Positions 43,923-53,238 are shown, numbered from the stretch's first letter. The stretch: 64,000 bases of DNA from Acidiphilium sp. PA (GCF_026191915.1 NZ_JAIMBY010000014.1:1-64000), one strand, 5' to 3'. The notes: a model not told the origin generated them from the sequence alone. Made by a program: numbers and translations.

Positions 43923-44144
43923 ATGGATGATTTGACGCGCACGCACCTATTAGCACAAGCGATAGTTCTGCGAATTTGTTTCCAGCAGATCCTTGAGATT
44001 AAAAAAATCTCACCGATCGATCTGCGAGAAACGATCACGGAGGCCTCGATGGAAGCAATCACTTTGTCGATGCCTCCGGGGTCAGATTACCATCACCTGT
44101 CCGAGCAGGTCGTGCGACAAATAGAATCCCTGCTTGGCGGCTGA
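43923..44144 (+). CDS. Small plus-strand protein, only one in the element
   Basis: A 73-residue protein of unknown function, predicted helical (THLLAQAIVLRICFQQILEI). It has a good ribosome-binding site (GGAGAG, five bases before ATG 43923). Its last 86 bases overlap the end of the minus-strand gene at 44059-44265, so the two would form an antisense pair. It is the only plus-strand candidate in the element. Confidence 0.4.
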   Translation: MDDLTRTHLLAQAIVLRICFQQILEIKKISPIDLRETITEASMEAITLSMPPGSDYHHLSEQVVRQIESLLGG

Positions 44145-44265
44145 CGGCATTCACAACAACGTCCCGGACCGCCGCATTAATTGATGCCTTGTTGATAGCG
44201 GATTGGTCCTGCCGCACGGCCTCAATTTCTTCCCGAACAATGCGGCGGACTTCGGCTTCGGTCAT
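44059..44265 (-). CDS. Hypothetical small protein of the element
   Basis: A 68-residue protein, N-terminally helical and acidic (MTEAEVRRIVREEIEAVRQD). A perfect GGAGG precedes ATG 44265, and its start overlaps the preceding stop by ATGA. Function unknown. Confidence 0.5.
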   Translation of the reverse strand: MTEAEVRRIVREEIEAVRQDQSAINKASINAAVRDVVVNAVSRQAGILFVARPARTGDGNLTPEASTK

Positions 44266-44519
44266 GCTGCCCTCCAAAGAATCGGCACCTGTTTGTCGCC
44301 GCCGGTTGCGGCGAGCATGGCCGGCGTGATCCGCTGGTAATCCATCAGGCGTCGGGTGATTTCCTTGCGGCAATTGAACGCGACCACGAGTTCGACCAGA
44401 AATTCCTCGATGGCGCGCGGTCCGAGCGATGCCAGATGGGCAGCGCCGCGCTGTATTGCCGGATCGGGTCGGTTGGGATTTTGGTTGACGCGGGAAGGTC
44501 GATTCGGGTATTCGGACAT
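44262..44519 (-). CDS. Hypothetical small protein of the element
   Basis: An 85-residue protein. The N-terminus is Pro- and Asn-rich, then comes a helical part (LASLGPRAIEEFLVELVVAF). It is coupled to the next gene by ATGA overlap. No family is recognised. Confidence 0.5.
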   Translation of the reverse strand: MSEYPNRPSRVNQNPNRPDPAIQRGAAHLASLGPRAIEEFLVELVVAFNCRKEITRRLMDYQRITPAMLAATGGDKQVPILWRAA

Positions 44520-44580
44520 TCTGGGACTTTCGGATATCGGGGCGCGGCCTGCGGGGGCTGCGCCTCATCTATTTTCGGGG

Positions 44581-44883
44581 TCAGGCGGCCAGCGGCTGTT
44601 TCATCCGGGCGGCCAGCCACCCATCGAGATCGGCCTTGCGGTAGATGTACCGGCGCGGCGTGATCCAGACGCGGGCAGGCCCATCGCCGGCGGCGTCCAG
44701 GCGTTCAAGGGTCCGCTTGCAGACACCAAGGTAAGCCGCAGCGCCCGCGCCGTCGAAATTTTCCCGCATCGCAGGTTCGGCAGCGGCTGGTTTCGTGGCG
44801 GGCGCATCGGTAGGCCGCGCGGCGCGTGACACGATTTCAGCAAGAACCCTGTCGGCCAGTTGGGCAATCGGATCATTCGTCAT
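44581..44883 (-). CDS. AlpA/excisionase-like helix-turn-helix protein
   Basis: A 100-residue protein. An N-terminal helical region is followed by a MerR-like excisionase winged helix at about 45-95: GAGAAAYLGVCKRTLERLDA, then ITPRRYIYRKADLDGWLAAR. This is the pattern of AlpA and Xis-type DNA-binding proteins, which control integrase or direct excision. AGGGG precedes ATG 44883. It is the best candidate for the element's master switch. Confidence 0.7.
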   Translation of the reverse strand: MTNDPIAQLADRVLAEIVSRAARPTDAPATKPAAAEPAMRENFDGAGAAAYLGVCKRTLERLDAAGDGPARVWITPRRYIYRKADLDGWLAARMKQPLAA

Positions 44884-44947
44884 CGTGAACCCCTGAGCGA
44901 TGTAATCGCGACTAATTGCGACACCGGGAGTTTGTGCGATCTGGGAC

Positions 44948-45655
44948 CTACCCGTCTCGGTCAGATTTCCGCTTTTCGAGTTTCTGACCTTTTTGGGTGT
45001 TCCGACTTTCAAGCCACTCCCTGATCATGCCGGCGGTGATCGGGAGCGCCCTATTTCCGGTCCGCTCTTGGGTGACGCCGCACGCCGCCAACAGATGCAC
45101 CAAGACTGAAACCCGCCTCGATCCGGCCGCGCTGGTCCGGGCATCGCGTCCGATTGATCGAATCGCGGGATCGATGACGAAGCTCAAAGCGTCCTCCGCG
45201 ATGATCTGCCACGCGGGCGGGGCGGTTGGTGCCCGCAATCCGTATTCGAGCAATTCCAGGTCGGTGCGCAGACTCGCTAAAATCGCCATCACACCCGGAA
45301 ACGGAAGCACCGCCCGATCACCTTCCGGCATTGCGGTCAATTCATTGATCTGCCGGCGAAGGGTGAGCGCGGCAGCGCGCGCGGCCTTCACCGTTTTGCC
45401 GACGCGATCAATCGCCTCGATCTCGGCAGCAAGATCACCCGTCATGTAGTGGTGACGGACAACCGCGGCGAAATACTGGATTGATTCGATGCGCGATTGC
45501 GCCGGCGGGTGTTTCCCGAACCATGCCACAACATCCGCTTCGGATGGCGCGAACGCTTCCACCAGATGCCACTCGCGAGCCGTCATCCGCACCGTCGCGC
45601 GCTGCGAAGCGGGAGACGGGGGGTTGCCCCGTTCTCCCTTGTGTTGCGCCGTCAC
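44948..45655 (-). CDS. Hypothetical protein of the element
   Basis: A 235-residue protein with a mostly helical prediction; LVEAFAPSEADVVAWFGKHP and the long helix IEAIDRVGKTVKAARAAALT stand out. No recognised domain is present. It is preceded by an ATGA-coupled gene in the early operon. Confidence 0.55.
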   Translation of the reverse strand: MTAQHKGERGNPPSPASQRATVRMTAREWHLVEAFAPSEADVVAWFGKHPPAQSRIESIQYFAAVVRHHYMTGDLAAEIEAIDRVGKTVKAARAAALTLRRQINELTAMPEGDRAVLPFPGVMAILASLRTDLELLEYGLRAPTAPPAWQIIAEDALSFVIDPAIRSIGRDARTSAAGSRRVSVLVHLLAACGVTQERTGNRALPITAGMIREWLESRNTQKGQKLEKRKSDRDG

Positions 45656-46059
45656 GCCGCCATCGCCTTTACGAGCCGATCACGTGCCAGGCGCGCTAGA
45701 TCGCCAAGCGCCTCGACTGCATGCCCGTCGATTTCGAGCCCGGCCGCCTTCTTGCCAGCCAGCCCGGTCGCCAGCCCGGCCAAGCCATCGAGGTCATCCC
45801 TGACGGCGCGGATGTCGTCCGGATCGATGGTCCGCCACTGATCGGCCGGCGCCGGCTCAGAGACCTCGCGGTGCGGGGAAAACTCGATGCCCTTCTCAAC
45901 CTGATCGACAATCAACCGAGCGAGCAGGTCGATTGCGGTGCCGGCAATCGGTTTGTTTTCGCTGATCTCCCGCGCGGCGATGTCGCGGAGGATGCCCGCA
46001 AGTTCACCAATCTGGTAGAGTAGATCGAACATGTCGGCAGGGATTGAATGGCGGGTCAT
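45652..46059 (-). CDS. Hypothetical protein of the element
   Basis: A 135-residue helical protein starting MTRHSIPADMFDLLYQIGEL. ATG 46059 overlaps the preceding stop (ATGA), and GAGGG lies upstream. Most of its length alternates Leu/Ala-rich helices, for example LDGLAGLATGLAGKKAAGLE. Function unknown. Confidence 0.55.
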   Translation of the reverse strand: MTRHSIPADMFDLLYQIGELAGILRDIAAREISENKPIAGTAIDLLARLIVDQVEKGIEFSPHREVSEPAPADQWRTIDPDDIRAVRDDLDGLAGLATGLAGKKAAGLEIDGHAVEALGDLARLARDRLVKAMAA

Positions 46060-46457
46060 GACATGGCCCTCGCATCCCGCACCAGCATCGCCACCAGCTG
46101 CTCGTTGATGCAACCGTGCTGCTCCGGTTCACCGATCTGCGAATCCCATAGACCAAGGCTCCGCGCCACCGCCGCGAAGCCGGCAAGCGTGGTGATGCGG
46201 TGGCTGGTGATCTCTGTGGCAAGGGCGTGTTGCTCGTCTTGAATGGGATCGGTCACGGCGTCGCGAGCATCATCGTCAGGAATGTGGTTTTCGCCACCCG
46301 GGTAGAAGGAGAGATAGTGCCGCTCATTGGCATCGAACCGGGCGCACAGGGCGATCAGTTCGGCATCGGCTGCGGCGGCTTGCGAAGTTGAAACCGACAC
46401 GGCCAGGGCGGCAGCGGTTCCTGCGACGAGGTTGGCAATGGCATCGCGGCGGTTCAT
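46056..46457 (-). CDS. Hypothetical protein with signal-like N-terminus
   Basis: A 133-residue protein. Residues 1-31 (MNRRDAIANLVAGTAAALAV and following) look like a Tat or Sec signal, with twin Arg and a hydrophobic core. The rest is soluble with CARFDANERHYLSFYPGG. Function unknown. It is ATGA-coupled on both sides. Confidence 0.55.
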   Translation of the reverse strand: MNRRDAIANLVAGTAAALAVSVSTSQAAAADAELIALCARFDANERHYLSFYPGGENHIPDDDARDAVTDPIQDEQHALATEITSHRITTLAGFAAVARSLGLWDSQIGEPEQHGCINEQLVAMLVRDARAMS

Positions 46458-46645
46458 CGCACCGCCTCCGCGAATACGGCCCGCATCGCCTGTGTTGCCA
46501 CGGCCGCGATGATCCGGCGTTCGCTCGGGGTCGATCCGAGCGCGGCCAGGTCGTGCGCGGCCGCCTTGGCTTGCGCGGCGATATCGATCAGGCGCGGCGA
46601 GTTGCCACTGGCAACGGTTTTTGTGCTAGACACATTTTCGGTCAT
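46454..46645 (-). CDS. Small hypothetical protein, first of the early operon
   Basis: A 63-residue, Ala-rich helical protein (DIAAQAKAAAHDLAALGSTP). GAGGGG precedes ATG 46645. It starts a row of four genes with ATGA overlaps that continues to 44948. Confidence 0.5.
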   Translation of the reverse strand: MTENVSSTKTVASGNSPRLIDIAAQAKAAAHDLAALGSTPSERRIIAAVATQAMRAVFAEAVR

Positions 46646-46745
46646 CGTATTGTCCCCTCAGGACCATTTTCCGAGGCCATGCCCGGTGGTGTTACAGCAC
46701 CATCGGGCCACCCCTCTGCCGGCATCCGGCCGGCGCGGCATCTCC

Positions 46746-47957
46746 CTATTCGGCTTTCCTTTTCCGCTTTGGGTCGATCTCGATAATCTCCGCCTGCCGG
46801 CCACCGCCAAGCATGGCAGCGATCTTTCCGCCCATTCGATCGGCGGCCGCCTTGGCGGGATCAGGCGCAAGGTGCGCATAGCGTTCTGTAGTCGCCGACT
46901 GGCGATGTCCTAGGAGCTTGCCCACAATGAACAGGGAGTCGCCGCCGGCCACGCCGACGCTGGCAAATGAATGCCGCAAATCGTGCAGATGGACGTCCTC
47001 GAGCCCGGCGGTGGCGCGGATTCGCTGCCATGGTTTCTGAGCGCCGACGAAGGGAGCACCAGCCCGATCGCCGGGCAGAACATACGGGCTTGCTGCTACG
47101 CGAGGCAGTCCGGCCAGCAGCTCGAGCGCGGGGGCGGACAAGAACAGGTTCTTCGCACCCGTCTTGCTTTCCGGCAGGCGCGCAATGCCGGTGTTGAGGT
47201 CGATCCAATCCCAACGGAGGGTCAGGATTTCGGAGAGCCGCGCGCCGGTGAAAAGCAGAAGCCGGATCAGCGATACCGAACGCCAATCTGCCAGGCCCGC
47301 GGTCTCGGCAGTCGCCAGGGCATCGCCAAGGCGCGCAAGTTCCTCTGCGCTCAGGAATCGCTCGCGGGATTTTTCCTTGTTCTTGTCTATGTGCCGGCAT
47401 GGGTTGGAATTATCAGGCCGCTCACCAACCCGCTCAGCCCATCCCATGATTGCCGACAAGAGCGCCAAGGCGCGGTTTGCCGCCACCGGCACGGCGCGCA
47501 TCGATGAATGAAACCGCGCCACATCCGCCTTACCGATGTCGACCAAGCGCAACCGGCCTAGCGCCGGCAGGATGTGCAGCCGGAGCAGCCTTTTATCCTC
47601 GGTCACAGTCCGCGGCTTTTTTTGGCCTTCCGCGTATTCCGTCATGTACCGGGCGGCGAACGCCTCCAAGGTTGGCGCGCTCCGCGCGGCGTTCCGCTCA
47701 GCGGCGGGGTCTTTCCCATCGCGGATGAGGCCGAGCAGCCGGACCGCTTCACGCCTCGCCCGTTCCGCGCTCCAATAGCCCGCCCCGTGCCGCCCGATGG
47801 TCAGGATGGTCTGGCGTCGCTTGATCCGGCATTTCAGGCAGTAGATCGCATCGCGCCCGCGATGGCGCACGCCGAACCCGCGCACACTGTCATCCCAGAA
47901 CACATCGCCGGGCTGCATTTTTTCGACCAGTTCGGCAGTGATGCGGCGGGTCGCCAT
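46746..47957 (-). CDS. int: Tyrosine recombinase (site-specific integrase)
   Basis: A 403-residue integrase. The N-terminal DUF4102-like arm-binding region spans 1-90, the core-binding SAM-like domain about 95-185, and the catalytic domain about 200-375. The catalytic set is complete: Arg240 (TGARLSE), Lys265, His325 and Arg328 (HDLRHSF), His351 (GHRQS) and Tyr360. It is transcribed away from the right end, with two 9-bp arm-like repeats just upstream. It should recombine the 48-bp tRNA-Pro repeat. Confidence 0.95.
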   Translation of the reverse strand: MATRRITAELVEKMQPGDVFWDDSVRGFGVRHRGRDAIYCLKCRIKRRQTILTIGRHGAGYWSAERARREAVRLLGLIRDGKDPAAERNAARSAPTLEAFAARYMTEYAEGQKKPRTVTEDKRLLRLHILPALGRLRLVDIGKADVARFHSSMRAVPVAANRALALLSAIMGWAERVGERPDNSNPCRHIDKNKEKSRERFLSAEELARLGDALATAETAGLADWRSVSLIRLLLFTGARLSEILTLRWDWIDLNTGIARLPESKTGAKNLFLSAPALELLAGLPRVAASPYVLPGDRAGAPFVGAQKPWQRIRATAGLEDVHLHDLRHSFASVGVAGGDSLFIVGKLLGHRQSATTERYAHLAPDPAKAAADRMGGKIAAMLGGGRQAEIIEIDPKRKRKAE

Positions 47958-47978
47958 GGCGCGGTCCTTTCAGCCGAT

Positions 47979-48008
47979 GGATACCACCGGACACTCTGCG
48001 GATACCAC
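47979..48008 (+). promoter_or_regulatory. Two candidate integrase arm-type sites, right end
   Basis: GGATACCAC occurs at 47979-47987 and 48000-48008, exactly 21 bp apart (two helical turns), between the integrase start and attR. A related GCGGATACC lies near attL. Confidence 0.5.
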
Positions 48009-48100
48009 GTCATGAAATTAAATCAACCGCATTGAAGCGACAACATCAAGAAAACCGCCATTTTTTCGTCGCATGTCGCCTCATGCCGCATCGCTATTCA

Positions 48101-48148
48101 AGTCTGGGGGACTGGGGGTCGTGGGTTCGAATCCCGCCGCTCCGACCA
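48101..48148 (+). repeat. attR, 48-bp direct repeat (tRNA-Pro fragment)
   Basis: This is an exact copy of 33580-33627. It contains only the 3' part of tRNA-Pro, so it is not a working tRNA. The stop codon of the next gene begins two bases further on. Confidence 0.95.
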
Positions 48149-48149
48149 T

Positions 48150-50183
48150 TCAATCCCCGATATTTTTCCTGACGGTCTGGCGCATGAAGGCGAAGCTCAG
48201 GGCGAAGAAGAACGCGCGCTGGGCGGCATCGGCGCCGGCGCCGTGGCCGCCTTCGGCCTGTTCGTAATAAAGAGCGTCGTACCCCAGTGATTGCAGTTTT
48301 GCCGCCATTTTCCGGGCATGGCCGGGGTGGACCCGGTCGTCCCGGCGGGTGGTGTTGATGAAGGCGGGCGGGTAGGTCTGGCCGGCGCGCACGAGCTGGT
48401 AGGCCGAAATCTCGTGCAGGAAGGCCCAGTCCTCGGCGATGTCGGGGTCGCCGTATTCGGCGATCCAGGAATGGCCGGCGAGGAGTTTGGTGTAGCGCCG
48501 CATGTCGAGCAGCGGCACCGCGCAGATAATCGCGCCGAACGCGGCGGGGTGGCGGGTCAGCATGTTGCCGACCAGCAATCCGCCGTTGCTGCCGCCCGAG
48601 CCGAGGATGCGGGCGGGCGTCGAGAGGCCGCGGGTCACGAGGTCGGCGGCGACGGCGGCGAAATCATCCTGGGCGGTTTTCTTGCCGGCGCGAATGCCGG
48701 CCTTGTGCCAGTCCGGCCCGAACTCGCCACCGCCGCGGATGTTCGCGAGCACGAAGGCGCCCCCCGTGCGGCACCACAGCGCGCCCTGGGCGGCGAGATA
48801 ATAGGGGGTCAGCGAGACCTCAAACCCGCCGTAGCCGTAGAGATAGGTGGGGAAGCCGCCGGCCGGTGGATCGCCCGCGGGGGCGACGACGAAATAGGGG
48901 ATCGCGGTGCCATCTGCGGCGGTCGCCTCGTACTGGCGGACGGTGAGGCCGCTGGCGTCGAATTGGGCGGGTAGCTGTTTCAGGAGACTCGGCGCTGCGT
49001 GCGGGCTGCCGAGCAGGAGGGAATCCGGCGTCAGGAAACCGCTGACGTTGAACAGCAGCGCGTCGGATTCGTAATCGTCGACCGATAAGTCCCGCACCGA
49101 AATGGCGCTGTTCGCCGGCATGCCGGGCACGGGGCGGACGGTCCAGCCGTGCGCGGCGTCGGCGAATTCGATCACGCTCGCCACATTGTCGAGCACGGTC
49201 AGCACCACGCCGGATTTCAGATTGACCCAGCTCTCGAGCGCGCGCTTGCGGGTCGGTGTGAAGATCGCCGCGAAATCGCGGGCGCCGGCGATGAATGCAT
49301 CGATCCCGATGGTCAGGAGGCTGCCGGGGGCGAATCCGGCCAGCATCGAGCGCGGGCGCACCAGGAGCCGCCCGTGCCCGATGTCGACATCGGCATCCTC
49401 GGGCAGATCGAGCTGCACGCGATCGCCGCCGATCGGCTGATAGAAACATTGGTTGCGATAGAACGCGATCGCGCGGGTGAACCACAGGAACCGGTGCGCC
49501 GGATCGTGGCTGCACGAGCCGGAGGCCGCCATATCGCCGGGTTCGACCGCGAAGACGGTCGGGGCGTCCTCGATCGAGGTGCCGCGCGTCCATTGCCGCA
49601 CGGTGCGGGCGTAGCCCGAAGACGTCACATCTCCGCCATGGGCCGAGGCGAGCAGCACGGTATCTGCATCGATCCAGGACACGGCGGTTTTGGCAAGTGG
49701 CACGGTGAACCCGTCCGGCACGAACCGGCGGCCCGCCATATCGAATTCGCGCACCACCGTGGCATCGGAGCCGCCGGGCGACAGGCTGATCAGGGCGCGT
49801 TCATGGGCTGGCGGCAGGGTTTGCGCGCCGTGCCAGACCCAGCTTTCGCCCTCGCTGGCGCACAGCGCATCGAGGTCGAGCAGCAGATCCCAACGGGGTG
49901 CCTCGGTGCGGTAATCGGCGAGCGTCGTGCGGCGCCATATACCGCGCTGGTGCGCGGCATCGGTCCAGAAATTATAGACGAACCCGCCACGCTGCACGAT
50001 GGCGGGAATGCGGGCGTCGGAATTGAATTGGGCGGTCAGCACCGACTGGTCGGCTGCGAATCCGTCGTCGCACAGCCGGGCGATGCTCGCGCGGTTCTGC
50101 GCCTCGACCCATGCGAGCGCCCGTTCGCCTTCGATGTCCTCAAGCCAGAGGAATTCATCGGTCTGCGTGTCGATGTCGTTCAT
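48150..50183 (-). CDS. Prolyl oligopeptidase family serine peptidase (S9A)
   Basis: A 677-residue peptidase. The N-terminal beta-propeller spans about residues 15-400 and the alpha/beta hydrolase domain about 410-670. The catalytic Ser is in GSGGSNGGLLVGNML near residue 531, the Asp region is TTRRDDRVHPGHA, and the His is in EGGHGAG near 648. ANIRGGGEFGPDWH is the usual S9A oxyanion-region motif. There is no signal peptide, so it is probably cytoplasmic. ATG 50183 has GGAG upstream. Its 3' end abuts attR, so integration left the gene complete. Confidence 0.92.
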   Translation of the reverse strand: MNDIDTQTDEFLWLEDIEGERALAWVEAQNRASIARLCDDGFAADQSVLTAQFNSDARIPAIVQRGGFVYNFWTDAAHQRGIWRRTTLADYRTEAPRWDLLLDLDALCASEGESWVWHGAQTLPPAHERALISLSPGGSDATVVREFDMAGRRFVPDGFTVPLAKTAVSWIDADTVLLASAHGGDVTSSGYARTVRQWTRGTSIEDAPTVFAVEPGDMAASGSCSHDPAHRFLWFTRAIAFYRNQCFYQPIGGDRVQLDLPEDADVDIGHGRLLVRPRSMLAGFAPGSLLTIGIDAFIAGARDFAAIFTPTRKRALESWVNLKSGVVLTVLDNVASVIEFADAAHGWTVRPVPGMPANSAISVRDLSVDDYESDALLFNVSGFLTPDSLLLGSPHAAPSLLKQLPAQFDASGLTVRQYEATAADGTAIPYFVVAPAGDPPAGGFPTYLYGYGGFEVSLTPYYLAAQGALWCRTGGAFVLANIRGGGEFGPDWHKAGIRAGKKTAQDDFAAVAADLVTRGLSTPARILGSGGSNGGLLVGNMLTRHPAAFGAIICAVPLLDMRRYTKLLAGHSWIAEYGDPDIAEDWAFLHEISAYQLVRAGQTYPPAFINTTRRDDRVHPGHARKMAAKLQSLGYDALYYEQAEGGHGAGADAAQRAFFFALSFAFMRQTVRKNIGD

Positions 50184-50275
50184 GCCGTGCTCCGGGGGTG
50201 AATACCTTACCCGCGAATAGAGCGCGCCCGCCCGGTGAAGTCCACCGGGCGGGCGCATCGGGCACGGCGCGCCGA

Positions 50276-50698
50276 TCAGTAGCCGGGCGGCGGCGGGGGC
50301 GGCGGTCCACCGTTGTTGTAATAACCGGGCGGCGGCGGCGGCGGCGGGCCGCCGTTGCCATACCCGGGGCCATACCCGGGGCCATAGCCGGGCCGTTGCC
50401 CGCCATAGCCCTGATCGTTGTAACCACCGTGATTGTAATAGGGGCGCGGCGCCTGCGGCGTGGTCAGGGCGCCGCCAAGCGCGCCCACCGCACCACCGAT
50501 CAACGCGCCTGCCGCAGGGCTGCCGCCCGTCGCCGCACCGATCACTGCGCCGGTGCCGGCACCGATCGCGCCACCACCCAGCGCGCGCTGGCCCGGGTCA
50601 TACGGGTTGGTGCAACCCGCGAGGCCCAGAGCGGTGACGATCACCGCGCCGGCCAACCCGGCACGGCGCATGCGCCGGCCTGAAATCATCGTACTCAT
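50276..50698 (-). CDS. Glycine-zipper lipoprotein with Tyr/Pro-rich repeats
   Basis: A 140-residue lipoprotein with a signal ending GLAGC. A glycine-zipper helix at about 38-80 (GGGAIGAGTGAVIGAATGGS) is followed by a low-complexity tail of PGYGPGYGPGYG and two copies of GGPPPPPPPGYYNN-like sequence. Such proteins sit in the outer membrane and may stabilise the envelope. GGAGG precedes ATG 50698. Confidence 0.75.
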   Translation of the reverse strand: MSTMISGRRMRRAGLAGAVIVTALGLAGCTNPYDPGQRALGGGAIGAGTGAVIGAATGGSPAAGALIGGAVGALGGALTTPQAPRPYYNHGGYNDQGYGGQRPGYGPGYGPGYGNGGPPPPPPPGYYNNGGPPPPPPPGY

Positions 50699-50785
50699 GG
50701 TTCTTCCTCCTGCAAACATGACAGCGATATAGGCGCGCACCATGGCCGGCGCAGGGTGAAATCATGGCAAAATTCCGCGCCTCCG

Positions 50786-51169
50786 TCACCGCGGTGGCGG
50801 CGGTCCGCCCGGCTCGGCCATGGCGCCGTGTTTGTGAAACTCGATCGGCACGACGAACTGCATCCGCGGCGGTGCATTGGCCGGCAGTTGCTTGAGGATC
50901 GCCTTGCCGATCGCGGCCAGCGCCAGCCGGTCGAGCGAAGGCCGGCCGGAGGGCCGCACCACCCATTCACTCAGCACATGCCCGGCGCGATCGACCGTGA
51001 AGCCGTAAAACCCGACATGCCGCACCCCTTTCTGTGCCAGCAGCTGCGGCACCTGGCGCGCAATCGCTGCCCGGGTTGCCGCGCTGATCGGATGCCGCGC
51101 CGGGGCCTGCGCGTGTGCCATGACCGGAACGACCATCATCAACCAAACGACCCAGCGACCACCCGGCAT
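50786..51169 (-). CDS. TonB C-terminal-like periplasmic protein
   Basis: A 127-residue protein with a signal peptide (VVWLMMVVPVMAHA). The remainder resembles a TonB C-terminal domain: YGFTVDRAGHVLSEWVVRPS, then LDRLALAAIGKAILKQLP, then FVVPIEFH. It lacks the Pro-rich spacer and stays periplasmic. AAGGAG precedes ATG 51169. No TonB-dependent receptor is nearby. Confidence 0.75.
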   Translation of the reverse strand: MPGGRWVVWLMMVVPVMAHAQAPARHPISAATRAAIARQVPQLLAQKGVRHVGFYGFTVDRAGHVLSEWVVRPSGRPSLDRLALAAIGKAILKQLPANAPPRMQFVVPIEFHKHGAMAEPGGPPPPR

Positions 51170-51259
51170 CCGCCACTCCTTCACGACATCATGACAATTT
51201 CTCGCAATCGGCCTGCCTGATCCCCATCTGCCGGTCAATTCATCCATCAGGAGCGCCGC

Positions 51260-51961
51260 ATGACCAACATCCTCATCGTCACCACCTCGCACACCGCCAT
51301 CCCCGGTTCGGATGATCGCACCGGCGTCTGGTTCGAGGAGTTGGCCACGCCCTATTACGCCTTCATCGATGCCGACTGCACCGTCACCCTCGCCTCGGTG
51401 CGCGGCGGTGAAATTCCGATCGATGGCCGCAGCCTTGCCGAAACCCCCCTGCCCGCCTCGGTCCAGCGTTTCCATGACGATCCCGCCGCGCTGGATGCCG
51501 CGCACCACAGCAAAGCCCTGGCCGATCTGACCGCGACCGAGTTTGACGCGATTTATCTCCCCGGCGGCCACGGCACGATGTGGGATTTCCCGCACAATCC
51601 GACCCTTGCCACCGCCATCACCTCCATGCTCGATGCCGGAAAAATCGTCGCCTCGGTCTGCCACGGCCCGGCCGCGTTCCTCGGCGTCGAGCGGATCGAC
51701 GGCTCGCCGCTGATCAAGGGCCGCTCGATCACCTGCTTCACCGATGATGAGGAGCGCGCCGTTCACCTCGACGACAAAGTGCCGTTCCTGCTGGAATCCA
51801 GCCTGCGGGCCGCGGGCGCCCAAGTCTCCACCGGTCCGGATTTCGCGCCGCATATCATGGAGGATGGCAATCTGCTGACCGGGCAGAACCCGAAATCGTC
51901 CGAGCCGTTGGCGCATGCGGTGGTGGATGCCTTGAAGGCTCGGCAGGTCAAAGCAGCGTAG
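51260..51961 (+). CDS. DJ-1/PfpI family protein (Hsp31/glyoxalase III-like)
   Basis: A 233-residue class I glutamine-amidotransferase-like protein. The nucleophile elbow is SVCHGPAAF with Cys134 and His135; Glu26/Glu27 (VWFEELATPYYAF) are near the acidic residue that activates the Cys. The region YLPGGHGTMWDFP is typical of Hsp31-type members that detoxify methylglyoxal or act as chaperones. The stop is followed directly by AT-rich element copy 6. Confidence 0.88.
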   Translation: MTNILIVTTSHTAIPGSDDRTGVWFEELATPYYAFIDADCTVTLASVRGGEIPIDGRSLAETPLPASVQRFHDDPAALDAAHHSKALADLTATEFDAIYLPGGHGTMWDFPHNPTLATAITSMLDAGKIVASVCHGPAAFLGVERIDGSPLIKGRSITCFTDDEERAVHLDDKVPFLLESSLRAAGAQVSTGPDFAPHIMEDGNLLTGQNPKSSEPLAHAVVDALKARQVKAA

Positions 51962-51968
51962 GGCGAAG

Positions 51969-52003
51969 GGTTCTTTTTTGTAAAAAAGAACCAAAAAACT
52001 TTT
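51969..52003 (-). repeat. AT-rich palindromic element, copy 6
   Basis: A perfect 11-bp stem (GGTTCTTTTTT and AAAAAAGAACC) with loop GT is followed by AAAAAACTTTT. It lies between the convergent DJ-1 and argG genes and may be a shared transcription end. Confidence 0.75.
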
Positions 52004-52008
52004 ATTCG

Positions 52009-53238
<1,230 letters not shown>

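Larger units (their letters stand above)
33580..48148. mobile_element. Integrated phage-satellite-like element at tRNA-Pro
   Basis: The element lies between exact 48-bp direct repeats, with the integrase gene 143 bp inside the right end. Apart from one small plus-strand frame, all its genes are on the minus strand. They are integrase, small early proteins, an AlpA-like protein, primase, VirE-type P-loop protein, tape measure, capsid and a Nu1-like protein. Almost all overlap by 1-20 bases. Large terminase, portal, protease, tail structural genes other than the tape measure, and lysis genes are not seen. The size (about 14.5 kb) and the contents suit a phage satellite or a strongly reduced prophage. 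Confidence 0.85.

Noticed and set aside
48101-48148. Possible second tRNA-Pro gene
   Set aside because: Only the 3' 48 bases are present; the 5' acceptor strand and D-arm are missing, so it is attR and not a tRNA gene.
50281-50425. GC-rich tandem repeats that could look like a CRISPR or minisatellite
   Set aside because: They are in frame and encode the Pro/Tyr/Gly-rich tail of the glycine-zipper lipoprotein.
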